A DNA stretch of 64,000 nt from Kuafuiihalomonas sp039024635 (GTDB lineage Bacteria > Myxococcota > Kuafuiibacteriia > Kuafuiibacteriales > Kuafuiibacteriaceae): positions 1-64,000 of the forward strand of contig JBCCQA010000025.1 of the NCBI GenBank assembly GCA_039024635.1, written 5' to 3'. The translations under genes and the position numbers were made by a program. Positions 24,762 to 32,716 of this stretch are shown one piece after another. Under the pieces are notes generated by a model that had not been told where the DNA came from, did no database searches, and worked only from the letters and a program-made list of their open reading frames with translations. Position 1 is the first letter of the stretch; each line of letters starts with the position of its first letter.

Positions 24762-25276
24762 TCGCCGAGAAGCCCCGGAGGCTTGGTGCCCCGTCGAAGG
24801 GGGAGGACGTCGCTCACGCCGAAGAACTGCTCGGGCTCCTTTTCCTTTCCGTGCGCGAGTACCCAGCTCAGCTCCCTGGCCAGCCGTTCTTCTCCCAGCG
24901 CCTCCAGGCGGCCGAGGTCGGCCTCGGCTTTTCGTCGATGGCCCATGAGCATGTGGAGCACGCCCCTGTACATGTACGGCTGGGGCATCTTCGGCTTCAT
25001 CTCGATGGCCAGGTCGTAGTGACGAAGCGCGGCGTCGAAGTGGGTCTCGCCCTGCTTGCGAAGGCAATAGGCCAGGTTGTTGTGGGCCTCGGCCAGGCTC
25101 CGCTTGTGAAGGCTCTGCTCGAAAGCGGCCTGCGCCTGTTCGAACTTCCTCGCTCGCATCAGACTTACGCCTTGGTTGTACAGCTCGATGGAGGTCTTGG
25201 GACTCCCGCTGGGCGCCGCTCGGACCGGCCCTGCGAAGGTCGAGAGCGCGATGATGAAGACAGTCCTGCTCAGCAT
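24758..25276 (-). CDS. Secreted TPR protein
   Basis: I use the ATG at 25276 because it starts a signal peptide (MLSRTVFIIALSTFAGPVRA) with cleavage after ARA-like residues; the frame is open to 25414. The mature part, about 150 residues, holds at least two to three tetratricopeptide repeats (YNQGVSLMRARKFEQAQAAF; AHNNLAYCLRKQGETHFDAA; PYMYRGVLHMLMGHRRKAEA). TPRs mediate protein-protein contacts. It is likely periplasmic. It is cotranscribed with lhgO through a 4-base overlap, an unexpected pairing with a cytoplasmic-side oxidase; no shared function is obvious. Confidence 0.8.
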   Translation of the reverse strand: MLSRTVFIIALSTFAGPVRAAPSGSPKTSIELYNQGVSLMRARKFEQAQAAFEQSLHKRSLAEAHNNLAYCLRKQGETHFDAALRHYDLAIEMKPKMPQPYMYRGVLHMLMGHRRKAEADLGRLEALGEERLARELSWVLAHGKEKEPEQFFGVSDVLPLRRGTKPPGLLGE

Positions 25277-25500
25277 GCTGGCCACGGATGGGATGGAAGC
25301 AAAGGGCCCGGAGAAGTGAAAATAAAAATCAGGGTTTCGGTTCTTTGACGTCGGCGTGACGATTCGGAGACATCGCTTGCCTCTCGGCCGCGGTGTTTCC
25401 TTGCGCTCGGTCAATGACGGCGCGGGCCCATCGTTTTTCTTGGACTCTGAACCCGCCTTTGGCGATTCGGCTGCGGGGCCGAGCGCCCGAGGAGCACGGA

Positions 25501-27243
25501 ATGAAGATCAAGAGCACGATGACGAGTCTGGCCCTTCTTGGCGCCCTCGCCTGTGGCGAGGACGGGATCCAGGGCGAGGTTGGGCCTCAAGGGGCGCCCG
25601 GCATGGACGGAGAGAACGGGGAAGACGGCGAGGACGGCCAGCAAGGGCCTCCCGGGATGGACGGTGAGCGCGGCCCAGCCGGGCCCAACGGGATCTTCAT
25701 GCAGGAGATCGCCCGCTACCGGGGGCCTGGTGCGGGCTTCGACGAGGGAGCGGCCGAGATCGTCAGCTACGACGCGACGACGGAACGGCTCTTCGTCGTC
25801 AATGCCGAGAGCAGCTCGGTCGACGTCCTCGACCTGTCCAATCTCGACATGGCCATGGGCACCGATCCCAACCCAGGTCTGATCGGCACCATCCAACCCG
25901 ATGGAGACGGCGTGAACAGCGTCGACACCTTTGAGGGTGTCGTGGCGGTCGCGGTGGAGCTCACTGATGCCGACGATGACTCTATTCAGCTTCCTGGCCG
26001 GGTCGTCTTCTACGATGCGGAGACACTGGAGGAACTTGGACGAGCCGGCGTCGGGGCCCTCCCCGACATGGTCACCTTCACTCCGGACGGGAACACGCTC
26101 ATGGTGGCCAACGAAGGCGAGCCCAACGACGAAGTGACCCTCAATCCTCAGGGCTCGGTATCGGTGATCGGCGTTCAGAACGGCTTCGACTCGGCCAATA
26201 TCGTCGTGCGAACCGCCGACTTCACGAGTTTCGACGTCGGGAATCCCAATGAGGCCGCTTTCCCTGCCGGCATCCGCCAGATCTTCCCGGGCGCCACCCG
26301 ATCCGAAGATCTGGAGCCCGAGTATATCGCCACCAGCGCAGACGGAGGGACCGCCTATGCCATCTGCCAGGAGCATAACGCCCTCGCCGTCATCGACATC
26401 GTAAGCGCCGAGGTCACCGCATTCCTGGACCTCGGAACCAAGAACCACGCCATCCCCGGCAACGAATTGGATGCCAGCAACGAGGACGGGGCCATCAACA
26501 TCCGGAGCTGGCCCGTCAGGGGCCTCTACCAGCCCGACGCAATTGCGGCCTACGAGGTCGCGGGCGTGACCTACCTCGTGACCGCCAACGAGGGCGACGC
26601 CGTCGACTACGATGGCTTCAGCGAGGAGGCACGCATTGGCGATCTCACACTGGATCCAACGGACTTCCCAGACGCGGCCACCCTTCAGCTCGACCAAAAC
26701 CTGGGGCGGCTCAATGTGACCACCACCATCGGCGATACCGACGGCGACGGAGATTTCGATCAGCTCTTCGTGTACGGCGGCCGCTCCTTCACCATCTGGG
26801 ACACGCGCTCCGGTCTCCCGGTCTATGACTCGGGCAACGAGTTCGAGTTGATCACTGCCAATCGACTCGGCGAAGTCGGCTTCAACGCCACGAACGACGA
26901 GAACGGTTTCGATGCTCGAAGCGATGACAAAGGCCCTGAGCCCGAAGGCGTAGCCTTGGGCGTCATCGAAGGTCGAACCTATGCCTTCATCGGACTGGAG
27001 CGGGTCGGGGGCGTCATGATTTACGACGTGACCACGCCCGAGAGCGCACACTTCGTTCAGTACCTGAACGAACGAGACTTCCAGGCCGACCAGGCCTCGG
27101 TCGAGAACGGGACGGCGGGTGATCTCGGCCCCGAGGGCGTTGAGTTTGTTCCGGCGATGGACAGCCCGCGAGGAAAACCTCTCCTCATCGTCGGCTACGA
27201 GATCTCCGGCTCCGTCGTCATCTACGAAATCGAGACTCTCTAG
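25501..27243 (+). CDS. Choice-of-anchor I family lipoprotein with collagen-like repeats
   Basis: The ATG at 25501 starts a lipoprotein signal (lipobox ALAC, Cys 18). Residues 22-64 are an uninterrupted run of 14 Gly-X-Y triplets, many with Glu/Asp/Gln, as in bacterial collagen-like stalks. The remaining 500 residues form a propeller-like domain of the alkaline-phosphatase-associated choice-of-anchor I family: VNAESSSVDVLDLSN, LPDMVTFTPDGNTLMVANEG, PEYIATSADGGTAY, YLVTANEGDAVDYDGF, KGPEPEGVALG, LGPEGVEFVP. Length is 580 residues. Probably a surface protein, lipid-anchored, with the collagen segment as spacer. Its last 26 bases overlap the convergent APS kinase gene. Confidence 0.85.
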   Translation: MKIKSTMTSLALLGALACGEDGIQGEVGPQGAPGMDGENGEDGEDGQQGPPGMDGERGPAGPNGIFMQEIARYRGPGAGFDEGAAEIVSYDATTERLFVVNAESSSVDVLDLSNLDMAMGTDPNPGLIGTIQPDGDGVNSVDTFEGVVAVAVELTDADDDSIQLPGRVVFYDAETLEELGRAGVGALPDMVTFTPDGNTLMVANEGEPNDEVTLNPQGSVSVIGVQNGFDSANIVVRTADFTSFDVGNPNEAAFPAGIRQIFPGATRSEDLEPEYIATSADGGTAYAICQEHNALAVIDIVSAEVTAFLDLGTKNHAIPGNELDASNEDGAINIRSWPVRGLYQPDAIAAYEVAGVTYLVTANEGDAVDYDGFSEEARIGDLTLDPTDFPDAATLQLDQNLGRLNVTTTIGDTDGDGDFDQLFVYGGRSFTIWDTRSGLPVYDSGNEFELITANRLGEVGFNATNDENGFDARSDDKGPEPEGVALGVIEGRTYAFIGLERVGGVMIYDVTTPESAHFVQYLNERDFQADQASVENGTAGDLGPEGVEFVPAMDSPRGKPLLIVGYEISGSVVIYEIETL

Positions 27244-27838
27244 CAAGGGTAGCGAGTACCTGCTCGGCCAGGGCGGCGACGTCGTGGTCCACGGTGTGGA
27301 GGTGGATGTCGGGCTCGATCGGCGCTTCGAATGGGCTACTGATCCCCGTGAACTCTGGGATGTGGCCGGCCCTGGCCTTCTTGTAGAGGCCCTTCGGATC
27401 TCGGGCTTCGCAGACCTCGAGGGGGGTATCGACGAAGACCTCGTAGAAGGCCAAGCCGGCGCCCTCATGGACCGCTCGGGCCTCGTCTCTCTGTCGCTGG
27501 AGGGGACTGATGGCGGCGGTGATGGCCACCGTTCCGGCTTCGGCCAAGAGTCGAGCGACCTGGGACAGTCGTCGAAGGTTTTCGCTCCGGTCCGCGTCCG
27601 AGAAGCCGAGGTCGGCGTTCAGGCCCAGGCGGACGATGTCGCCGTCCAAGCGAAAGGCGGGACGGCCAGCCTCGACCAGCCGCCGCTCGACCTCGGCCGC
27701 CACGGTCGACTTGCCCGAGCCGGACAGCCCGGTGAGCCATAGGGTAGCTCCCCCATGCCCCAGCGCGGCCCACCGCGTCTCACGGGTCAGAACGGTGGGC
27801 GGAGCCACCACGTTCCTCTCTTTATCGCGCTTGCTCAT
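27218..27838 (-). CDS. cysC: Adenylyl-sulfate (APS) kinase
   Basis: The 206-residue protein has the APS kinase P-loop LTGLSGSGKST (residues 36-45), the APS-binding segment RLDGDIVRLGLNADLGFS, then RSENLRR and the lid-region phrase DPKGLYKKARAG. It phosphorylates APS to PAPS, the sulfate donor for sulfotransferases or the substrate of PAPS reductase. No ATP sulfurylase gene is in the window. A PAPS-type sulfotransferase lies 1.6 kb away, beyond the L,D-transpeptidase gene, which suggests the PAPS is made for sulfation. It lies 22 bases downstream of the L,D-transpeptidase, probably in one transcript. Confidence 0.92.
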   Translation of the reverse strand: MSKRDKERNVVAPPTVLTRETRWAALGHGGATLWLTGLSGSGKSTVAAEVERRLVEAGRPAFRLDGDIVRLGLNADLGFSDADRSENLRRLSQVARLLAEAGTVAITAAISPLQRQRDEARAVHEGAGLAFYEVFVDTPLEVCEARDPKGLYKKARAGHIPEFTGISSPFEAPIEPDIHLHTVDHDVAALAEQVLATLARESRFRR

Positions 27839-27860
27839 GGCCCGATCCAGCTCGGCGGCG

Positions 27861-29252
27861 TCAATCCTGGGTGAAGTAGAAGTGCATCGCCGACTCGTTC
27901 ACCTGCGCATGGAGGTGAGGGGCCATCTCGGGCTCACCCCACAGGTAGATGAAGCGGGCGTCGGCGGGGGCAACGTTGGTGCAGCCGTGGCTGCGTACGT
28001 CGCCGAAGGTGTTGTGCCAGTAGGCGCCGTGGATGGCGTAGGCACCGTGGTAGTAGGTGGTCCAGGGGACTTCCTCGACGTGATAGATGCCCTCTTTGGG
28101 GTCCCGCCCGCGCATCGTCTTGCTCAGATACTTGCGCTGGACTTGGTACAGACCGGTCGGCGTGTCGTGGCCCGGCTTACCGGAGGATACCAAGGTTGCG
28201 AAGATGGGCTGGTCGCCCTCATAGGCCACCAGCGTCTGCTCCCCAAGATTGACGTGGATCCACTTCTCGCCGGGCTGAACCCCGGCCGGACGAGAGATGG
28301 GGCGGGCAACGCGGACCCGCTCGGCCGCGATCATGCGGCCATCCCAGCCCCGCAGGTAGGCCTCGCCCTGGCGGGAGACGACTCCTTTGGGGCGGAAGCG
28401 GGCGTGCTTTTCCGCTTCGCCGCAGCGCTCCAGCCGTCCTCCCCTTTCGCACCAGAGGTCGGCGTTGTCTTCGCCTCGCACGAAAGCGACGGGCAGCGGA
28501 GCCTCGGCGTCGATGAACTCTCCCTGCATGGGCGGGGGCTGGAGGATCTTCAGGTGATCGGCCAGCACGTACTCTCCGTAGACGGTGCGGACGACCGGGG
28601 TGTCGGCGATCAGCTCTCGGCTGCTCAAGGCCAAGAAGAAGTCGTCCCACATCCGCTCGATGACGGCGGCTGGGCTCTCGGCTTCCTGGTCCTCGGGCGA
28701 CAGGTCCAGGGCCCAGCGGACTTCGGCCGGCGTGGGGCGCTGGGAAAACCGAGGGGCACCTTTGACGATGACGCGACCGAAGCGGAAGGGCAGGGCTCGG
28801 TTCACGGCCGGGGGTCGTTGAGGTTCGTCGAAGGGCTCGAGCCTTCTCCCGAACTCGTAGCCACTGCTCGAGCAGACCACGCCGCCGGGAACGCTCCACC
28901 ATCGGCCTGTCGTCCCGTTGTCGTAGCAGCTCGCGGTGCTCTCGGCGGTTCGGGCCGGAAAGACCTCTCCCCGCCGGGTTCGCGCAATCAGCGCCCGAGG
29001 CTTTTCGACCCTGTCGTACACCGGGACGCGAAAGCCCGTCGGCCTGGCGAGGTGGGTCCAGCCCGCCGGGGGTTCGGTCAAGGGTGATGGTCGTTGAACC
29101 CGAATGCGAGGGGTCCAGTCCGCGAGCTGTGGAGCGCGCCAGTCCGGGGAAGGCGGTCGACCGCCGCCGCCTACGGCGTCGAGAGAGGGCGCGTCGTCGG
29201 CTCGGGCCGACGAAGCGATCAGGAGCAAGGCTGGGACGAGCAGGGATCGCAT
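27861..29252 (-). CDS. L,D-transpeptidase (YkuD domain), secreted
   Basis: The ATG at 29252 begins a signal peptide (MRSLLVPALLLIASSARA). The 463-residue protein has a long N-terminal region without a family I can name, then a YkuD catalytic domain from about residue 325 (KWIHVNLGEQTLVAYEGDQP). The active site is IHGAYWHNTFG followed by RSHGCTNVAP, with the conserved His and catalytic Cys 424. Such enzymes form 3-3 peptidoglycan cross-links or attach proteins such as lipoproteins to the wall, acting in the periplasm. The gene diverges from the sulfotransferase and precedes cysC by 22 bases. The N-terminal half is unusually long for a YkuD enzyme and may bind a partner or sugar. Confidence 0.88.
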   Translation of the reverse strand: MRSLLVPALLLIASSARADDAPSLDAVGGGGRPPSPDWRAPQLADWTPRIRVQRPSPLTEPPAGWTHLARPTGFRVPVYDRVEKPRALIARTRRGEVFPARTAESTASCYDNGTTGRWWSVPGGVVCSSSGYEFGRRLEPFDEPQRPPAVNRALPFRFGRVIVKGAPRFSQRPTPAEVRWALDLSPEDQEAESPAAVIERMWDDFFLALSSRELIADTPVVRTVYGEYVLADHLKILQPPPMQGEFIDAEAPLPVAFVRGEDNADLWCERGGRLERCGEAEKHARFRPKGVVSRQGEAYLRGWDGRMIAAERVRVARPISRPAGVQPGEKWIHVNLGEQTLVAYEGDQPIFATLVSSGKPGHDTPTGLYQVQRKYLSKTMRGRDPKEGIYHVEEVPWTTYYHGAYAIHGAYWHNTFGDVRSHGCTNVAPADARFIYLWGEPEMAPHLHAQVNESAMHFYFTQD

Positions 29253-29408
29253 TCGCTCGGATGGATCATCTGCCAGATGGCCTGCAATTTCCACAATGCA
29301 GCCGTTTTTCCACACACCTTTTGCAACGGGATCGGAAATCGATCAGGATCGGAGTCCGTGGATCTGCGTCAGTGGGGAGCACGGGCGCTCGGTGGAACCC
29401 GAGGCGTG

Positions 29409-30242
29409 ATGTCCGTCGTCCGGGACCTGGCCGCCGACGGGGTGCGGACCTGCAGCTTTCTGCGAGGGCGCCTGGAGTTCCGCCCTCGGGCGGATGACGT
29501 CTACATCGCAACCTATCCTCGATCGGGGACCACCTGGATGCAGTACGTGGTCCATCTGCTCCTCCGAGGGGGACGAGACGATTTCGATCACATCTGTCGG
29601 GTCACGCCCTGGTTCGAGCGAAGCCTGGCCCTCCAGACCCGCACTGCGGATGACTTCGAGCACATCTCCGCACCTCGCGTCTTCAAGACCCACTTGGTCC
29701 CGGCCTGGATGCCGGCCCGGGGACGGGTGGTCCACGTGGTCCGTGACGGCCGTGAAGTGGCCCGCTCCTACCACGAGCTCTATCGAAGTCATCTGGGCTA
29801 CGAGGGCGATTTCGACGCCTTTTTCGATCGATTCCTCCAGGGGCGCCTTCAATACCGATCCTGGTTCGCCCACAACGAGGCCTGGTCCCAGGGCCGAGAC
29901 GGTCTGGAGATCATGCGGGTCGCCTACGAGGACATGCAGGCCGACTTGGGCCAGGTCGTCGATCGACTGGCCGACTTCTTTCAGCGCCACATGTCGAACC
30001 AGCTTCGCGCGCTCATCCTGGACCGGGCCCATCGAGACGCCATGAAGGCCGAGGAGGATCGGTTCGACCCCATCATCGAGGACCAGCTCGCCCGGGGCCT
30101 CCACCGTGGCCGCTTCATTGGGGCTTCACCGAGGCGTCGGGCTTTCGACTTGAGCCCCGAGCAGGCCACCCGATTTCGTGCTCTACTGGCCCGGCCCCCG
30201 GCTCCGGCCGGCCCTTGGGCCCTCCCGGACTTTTTACACTGA
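29409..30242 (+). CDS. PAPS-dependent sulfotransferase (Sulfotransfer_1 family)
   Basis: The protein (277 residues from the ATG at 29409) carries the 5'-phosphosulfate-binding loop ATYPRSGTTWMQY (residues 34-46) and the 3'-phosphate-binding segment VVRDGREVARSYHELYRSH. The helix region RVFKTHLVP and the later RVAYEDMQAD are also typical of cytosolic-type sulfotransferases, which move sulfate from PAPS to hydroxyl or amine groups of small molecules, lipids or glycans. The frame is open further upstream; a GTG at 29358 is an alternative start. It diverges from the L,D-transpeptidase/cysC transcript, which could supply PAPS. An uncharacterised gene follows 8 bases after its stop. The acceptor is unknown. 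Confidence 0.88.
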   Translation: MSVVRDLAADGVRTCSFLRGRLEFRPRADDVYIATYPRSGTTWMQYVVHLLLRGGRDDFDHICRVTPWFERSLALQTRTADDFEHISAPRVFKTHLVPAWMPARGRVVHVVRDGREVARSYHELYRSHLGYEGDFDAFFDRFLQGRLQYRSWFAHNEAWSQGRDGLEIMRVAYEDMQADLGQVVDRLADFFQRHMSNQLRALILDRAHRDAMKAEEDRFDPIIEDQLARGLHRGRFIGASPRRRAFDLSPEQATRFRALLARPPAPAGPWALPDFLH

Positions 30243-30250
30243 GCCCATTC

Positions 30251-31291
30251 ATGGACGGACTCCTTCGCATATCGACCCGCCCGGGGCCCCGAAGCAGCCA
30301 GCCGCCCCGGCGAGCGCGGCCGAGCTGGCTCGATCGGCTCGAGCGGGCCGTCCTCCAAGACCCCGGCTTCGCAACCAGGCCCAGTCTTCTCGGCTTGGAG
30401 CGCCTGATGTGGTCCATGGCCCGACCGGGCGCCGTCTTCATGGGCATCGGGCTGTGCTCGGCTCGGGCCCTCAGTCGCGGGCTTCCCATCGACGTTCTCC
30501 AGATGCTCCTCGCCGCCGAGCGCCTTCGGGTGGAGGTGGGGGCGCCAACCACGGTGGTCCTGGTCGCCGACCAGCACGCAGAGCTGAACGCCTTCGAACC
30601 GGAAGCCATTCGGCGCCGGGCCGACGTCACCGTACGGACCTTGCTACGGGTTCGGGCTCGCCTCGGCCTGAGCGGACTTTGCGTCCTCCGCGCCTCCAGC
30701 CTGGCGTCCGACCCCCTCTACCGCCAGCTCCTCGAGGACGCGCGGGTCCGGGCCGGTGCTCGAGCCAACGCATACGCCCTTCGCCAGGCCGTCGACGTCG
30801 CCTACATGCACCGAGCCCTGGACGGCATCATCAAGCTGGGCTGGGTCTTGAGCCGGCAGCGCGTCCACGGCACCAACCTGGACGAGGTGGCCTTTGATCA
30901 GTGGGTCCAAGATTGGACCTGCGCGACCCCCGCCTTCGCCTACACCGCTTCGGGTCGAGTCCTCGACGATCGGGCTCCCAAGGCCGCCCCCTACGTCGAG
31001 GTCAGCCCTTCCCGACGGGTGATGCTCGACCCGCGGGAGGACGTGGCGGCGAAGCTGGCCGGCGCCGCCGTTTCGAGGTCGACCCTCAACGGCGTCAAAA
31101 ACCAGCTCCGGACCTTGGCCCAGTCCTACACGCGAATGGTCGAACCCCTGCGGGGCAACCTGGGACAGCGAACCCAGCTCATTCTCCAGCGGCTGTACGG
31201 CCCGCGTCGGGCGATGGTGGGTCCGCTTCCGCGTCGAGGTGCGGAAGGCCCCAAATCAGAAACATCCCTGGAAGCGTCGCGAGGAAGGTGA
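30251..31291 (+). CDS. Uncharacterised protein, possibly HUP-fold (class I aminoacyl-tRNA-synthetase-like)
   Basis: I do not recognise this 346-residue protein. Visible features are a basic N-terminus, AVFMGIGLCSARALSRGLPI near residue 60, a buried strand followed by ADQHAEL (VVLVADQHAELNAF), several Arg-rich helices, and near the end YVEVSPSRRVMLDPREDVAAKL. The order of a strand with a His-containing loop and a late SPSRR-LDPREDV segment is reminiscent of class I synthetase-like folds such as TrpRS (KMSKS followed by D-x-x-E-D-x-x-K), but identity is too low to assert. It starts 8 bases after the sulfotransferase stop and is probably cotranscribed with it. Its 3' end overlaps the convergent permease gene by 113 bases. 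Confidence 0.6.
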   Translation: MDGLLRISTRPGPRSSQPPRRARPSWLDRLERAVLQDPGFATRPSLLGLERLMWSMARPGAVFMGIGLCSARALSRGLPIDVLQMLLAAERLRVEVGAPTTVVLVADQHAELNAFEPEAIRRRADVTVRTLLRVRARLGLSGLCVLRASSLASDPLYRQLLEDARVRAGARANAYALRQAVDVAYMHRALDGIIKLGWVLSRQRVHGTNLDEVAFDQWVQDWTCATPAFAYTASGRVLDDRAPKAAPYVEVSPSRRVMLDPREDVAAKLAGAAVSRSTLNGVKNQLRTLAQSYTRMVEPLRGNLGQRTQLILQRLYGPRRAMVGPLPRRGAEGPKSETSLEASRGR

Positions 31292-32672
31292 AGAAGAAGT
31301 AGCCCGCGAACCCGACAGACTCTGCGATCACGCCGCTCACCGTACCTGCCACCGTCCAGCCCACGCTCATCATCGAAGTCAGGAGGGCCATGTGGGCTGC
31401 TCGATGCTCGGGCATGCAGCAACGCATGATGAAGACCATGAAGACGGCGGTGCCAAGCCCAGCCCCGAACATCTCGACAATGATGACGATCCCCATCGTC
31501 CAAAGACCGACCTCGGTGCCTTCGACTGCGAGGGCGAGACCGGCGTAGAGCAGGTTGAGAACGTTCTGCGCCAAGACGAAGGGCCATATCCAACGACGAA
31601 GACCGTCTCGTGCGATGAGCCAGCCTCCCAGGAGCGGCGCCACCAGGGCCGCCACCATGCCCACCGTTCCCTGGGCCAGACCGTAGAACTCTTTGGTCAT
31701 CCCGTGCTGGAGCAGGAAGACGAAACGCATCTTCTCCAAGAAGGACTCTCCGACCCGAAAAAGAAGGATGAACGCCAGCATGTGCCCCACCTTGGGCTGG
31801 GCCATGAAGGCGACGAAGCCTCGAGCAAAGGGGGAGGAACTGCGGGCAAAGCGCTGACGGGCGAAGCGAGCTCCCAAGAAACCGCCCGCTAAGATGAGGG
31901 TGACCAGACCAAGGCTGAGGTTCCGGGCGCTCAGCCAAGCCGGCAGTTCCATGCCCTCAACCCCTTGGAGCATCCGGGCCAAGAGTAGGCCGAGGATCAA
32001 GGCTACGCCGGCCACGATGAGCCCAGGGCGACCCCACCAGAAGCGGCGAAAGCTCTCTTTTTGTTGGGGGACCCGAGGAAGGATGAAGGCGTGGAGGAGG
32101 CTCAAGGCCAAGAGGGCTACGGCACAGGTCGCGAAGCCGAAGCTCCAGCCCAACACGCCGATGCCGGCCAAGAGGGGGCCGCCCACTACCAACAGAGCGG
32201 CTCGGTACGAAGGCGCCTTGAGGCCCACCAGCTTGGCCTGAAGCCTTGGACCCAGGGCTTCGAGGTAGAAGCCGTCGATGGCGATGTCGTGGGTCGCCAT
32301 CATGAGGGCCACCACCACGAAGAGCACCGAGACTGGGCCCAGGGCTTCGGTGCCGGCCACGACAGCGAGGCCTGCCACCGCCACCGCCAGGGCGAGCTCG
32401 GCCCCGATCAGCCAGGTCCGCTTGCTTCCGTAGGTGTCGGCCCAGGCCGCCCACAGGAACTTCAGGTTGAGGGGCAGGTGAAACAGCGAGGTCAAGCCGA
32501 TGGCGCTCAGGCTGGCGCCCATGTCGGCGAAGAAGATCTCCGCCAGCTTGTGGACGATGTTGTACGGAAAGCCCTCAGCGAAGTAGGTCGAAAAGGTCCA
32601 GACCGAGTGGGGAACGGGGGACGGCGCGTCCTCCTCCGAGGAGCGCGCCTCGGTCGCATCGGCCGCGGCCAC
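31179..32672 (-). CDS. AmpG-like major facilitator (muropeptide permease-type)
   Basis: The 497-residue protein has about twelve to fourteen hydrophobic segments. Its opening membrane segment SVWTFSTYFAEGFPYNIVHK, LKFLWAAWADTYGSKR and MMATHDIAIDGFYLEAL match the AmpG/PAT branch of the MFS, where the equivalent reads G(F/L)P...LKFLWAPL.D and Q-D-I-A-x-D-G/A. AmpG imports anhydro-muropeptides during cell-wall recycling; other members carry acetyl-CoA. There is no beta-lactamase or recycling gene nearby, although an L,D-transpeptidase lies 2 kb away. The N-terminal 20 residues are polar. Its 3' end overlaps the convergent orphan gene, and it diverges from the helicase operon by 44 bases. Confidence 0.8.
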   Translation of the reverse strand: MAAADATEARSSEEDAPSPVPHSVWTFSTYFAEGFPYNIVHKLAEIFFADMGASLSAIGLTSLFHLPLNLKFLWAAWADTYGSKRTWLIGAELALAVAVAGLAVVAGTEALGPVSVLFVVVALMMATHDIAIDGFYLEALGPRLQAKLVGLKAPSYRAALLVVGGPLLAGIGVLGWSFGFATCAVALLALSLLHAFILPRVPQQKESFRRFWWGRPGLIVAGVALILGLLLARMLQGVEGMELPAWLSARNLSLGLVTLILAGGFLGARFARQRFARSSSPFARGFVAFMAQPKVGHMLAFILLFRVGESFLEKMRFVFLLQHGMTKEFYGLAQGTVGMVAALVAPLLGGWLIARDGLRRWIWPFVLAQNVLNLLYAGLALAVEGTEVGLWTMGIVIIVEMFGAGLGTAVFMVFIMRCCMPEHRAAHMALLTSMMSVGWTVAGTVSGVIAESVGFAGYFFFTFLATLPGMFLIWGLPHLDAEADPPSPDAGRTAAGE

Positions 32673-32716
32673 GCTTCACCATACACGACTTTACAAGCCG
32701 TCGTGGGAATGGCCGT

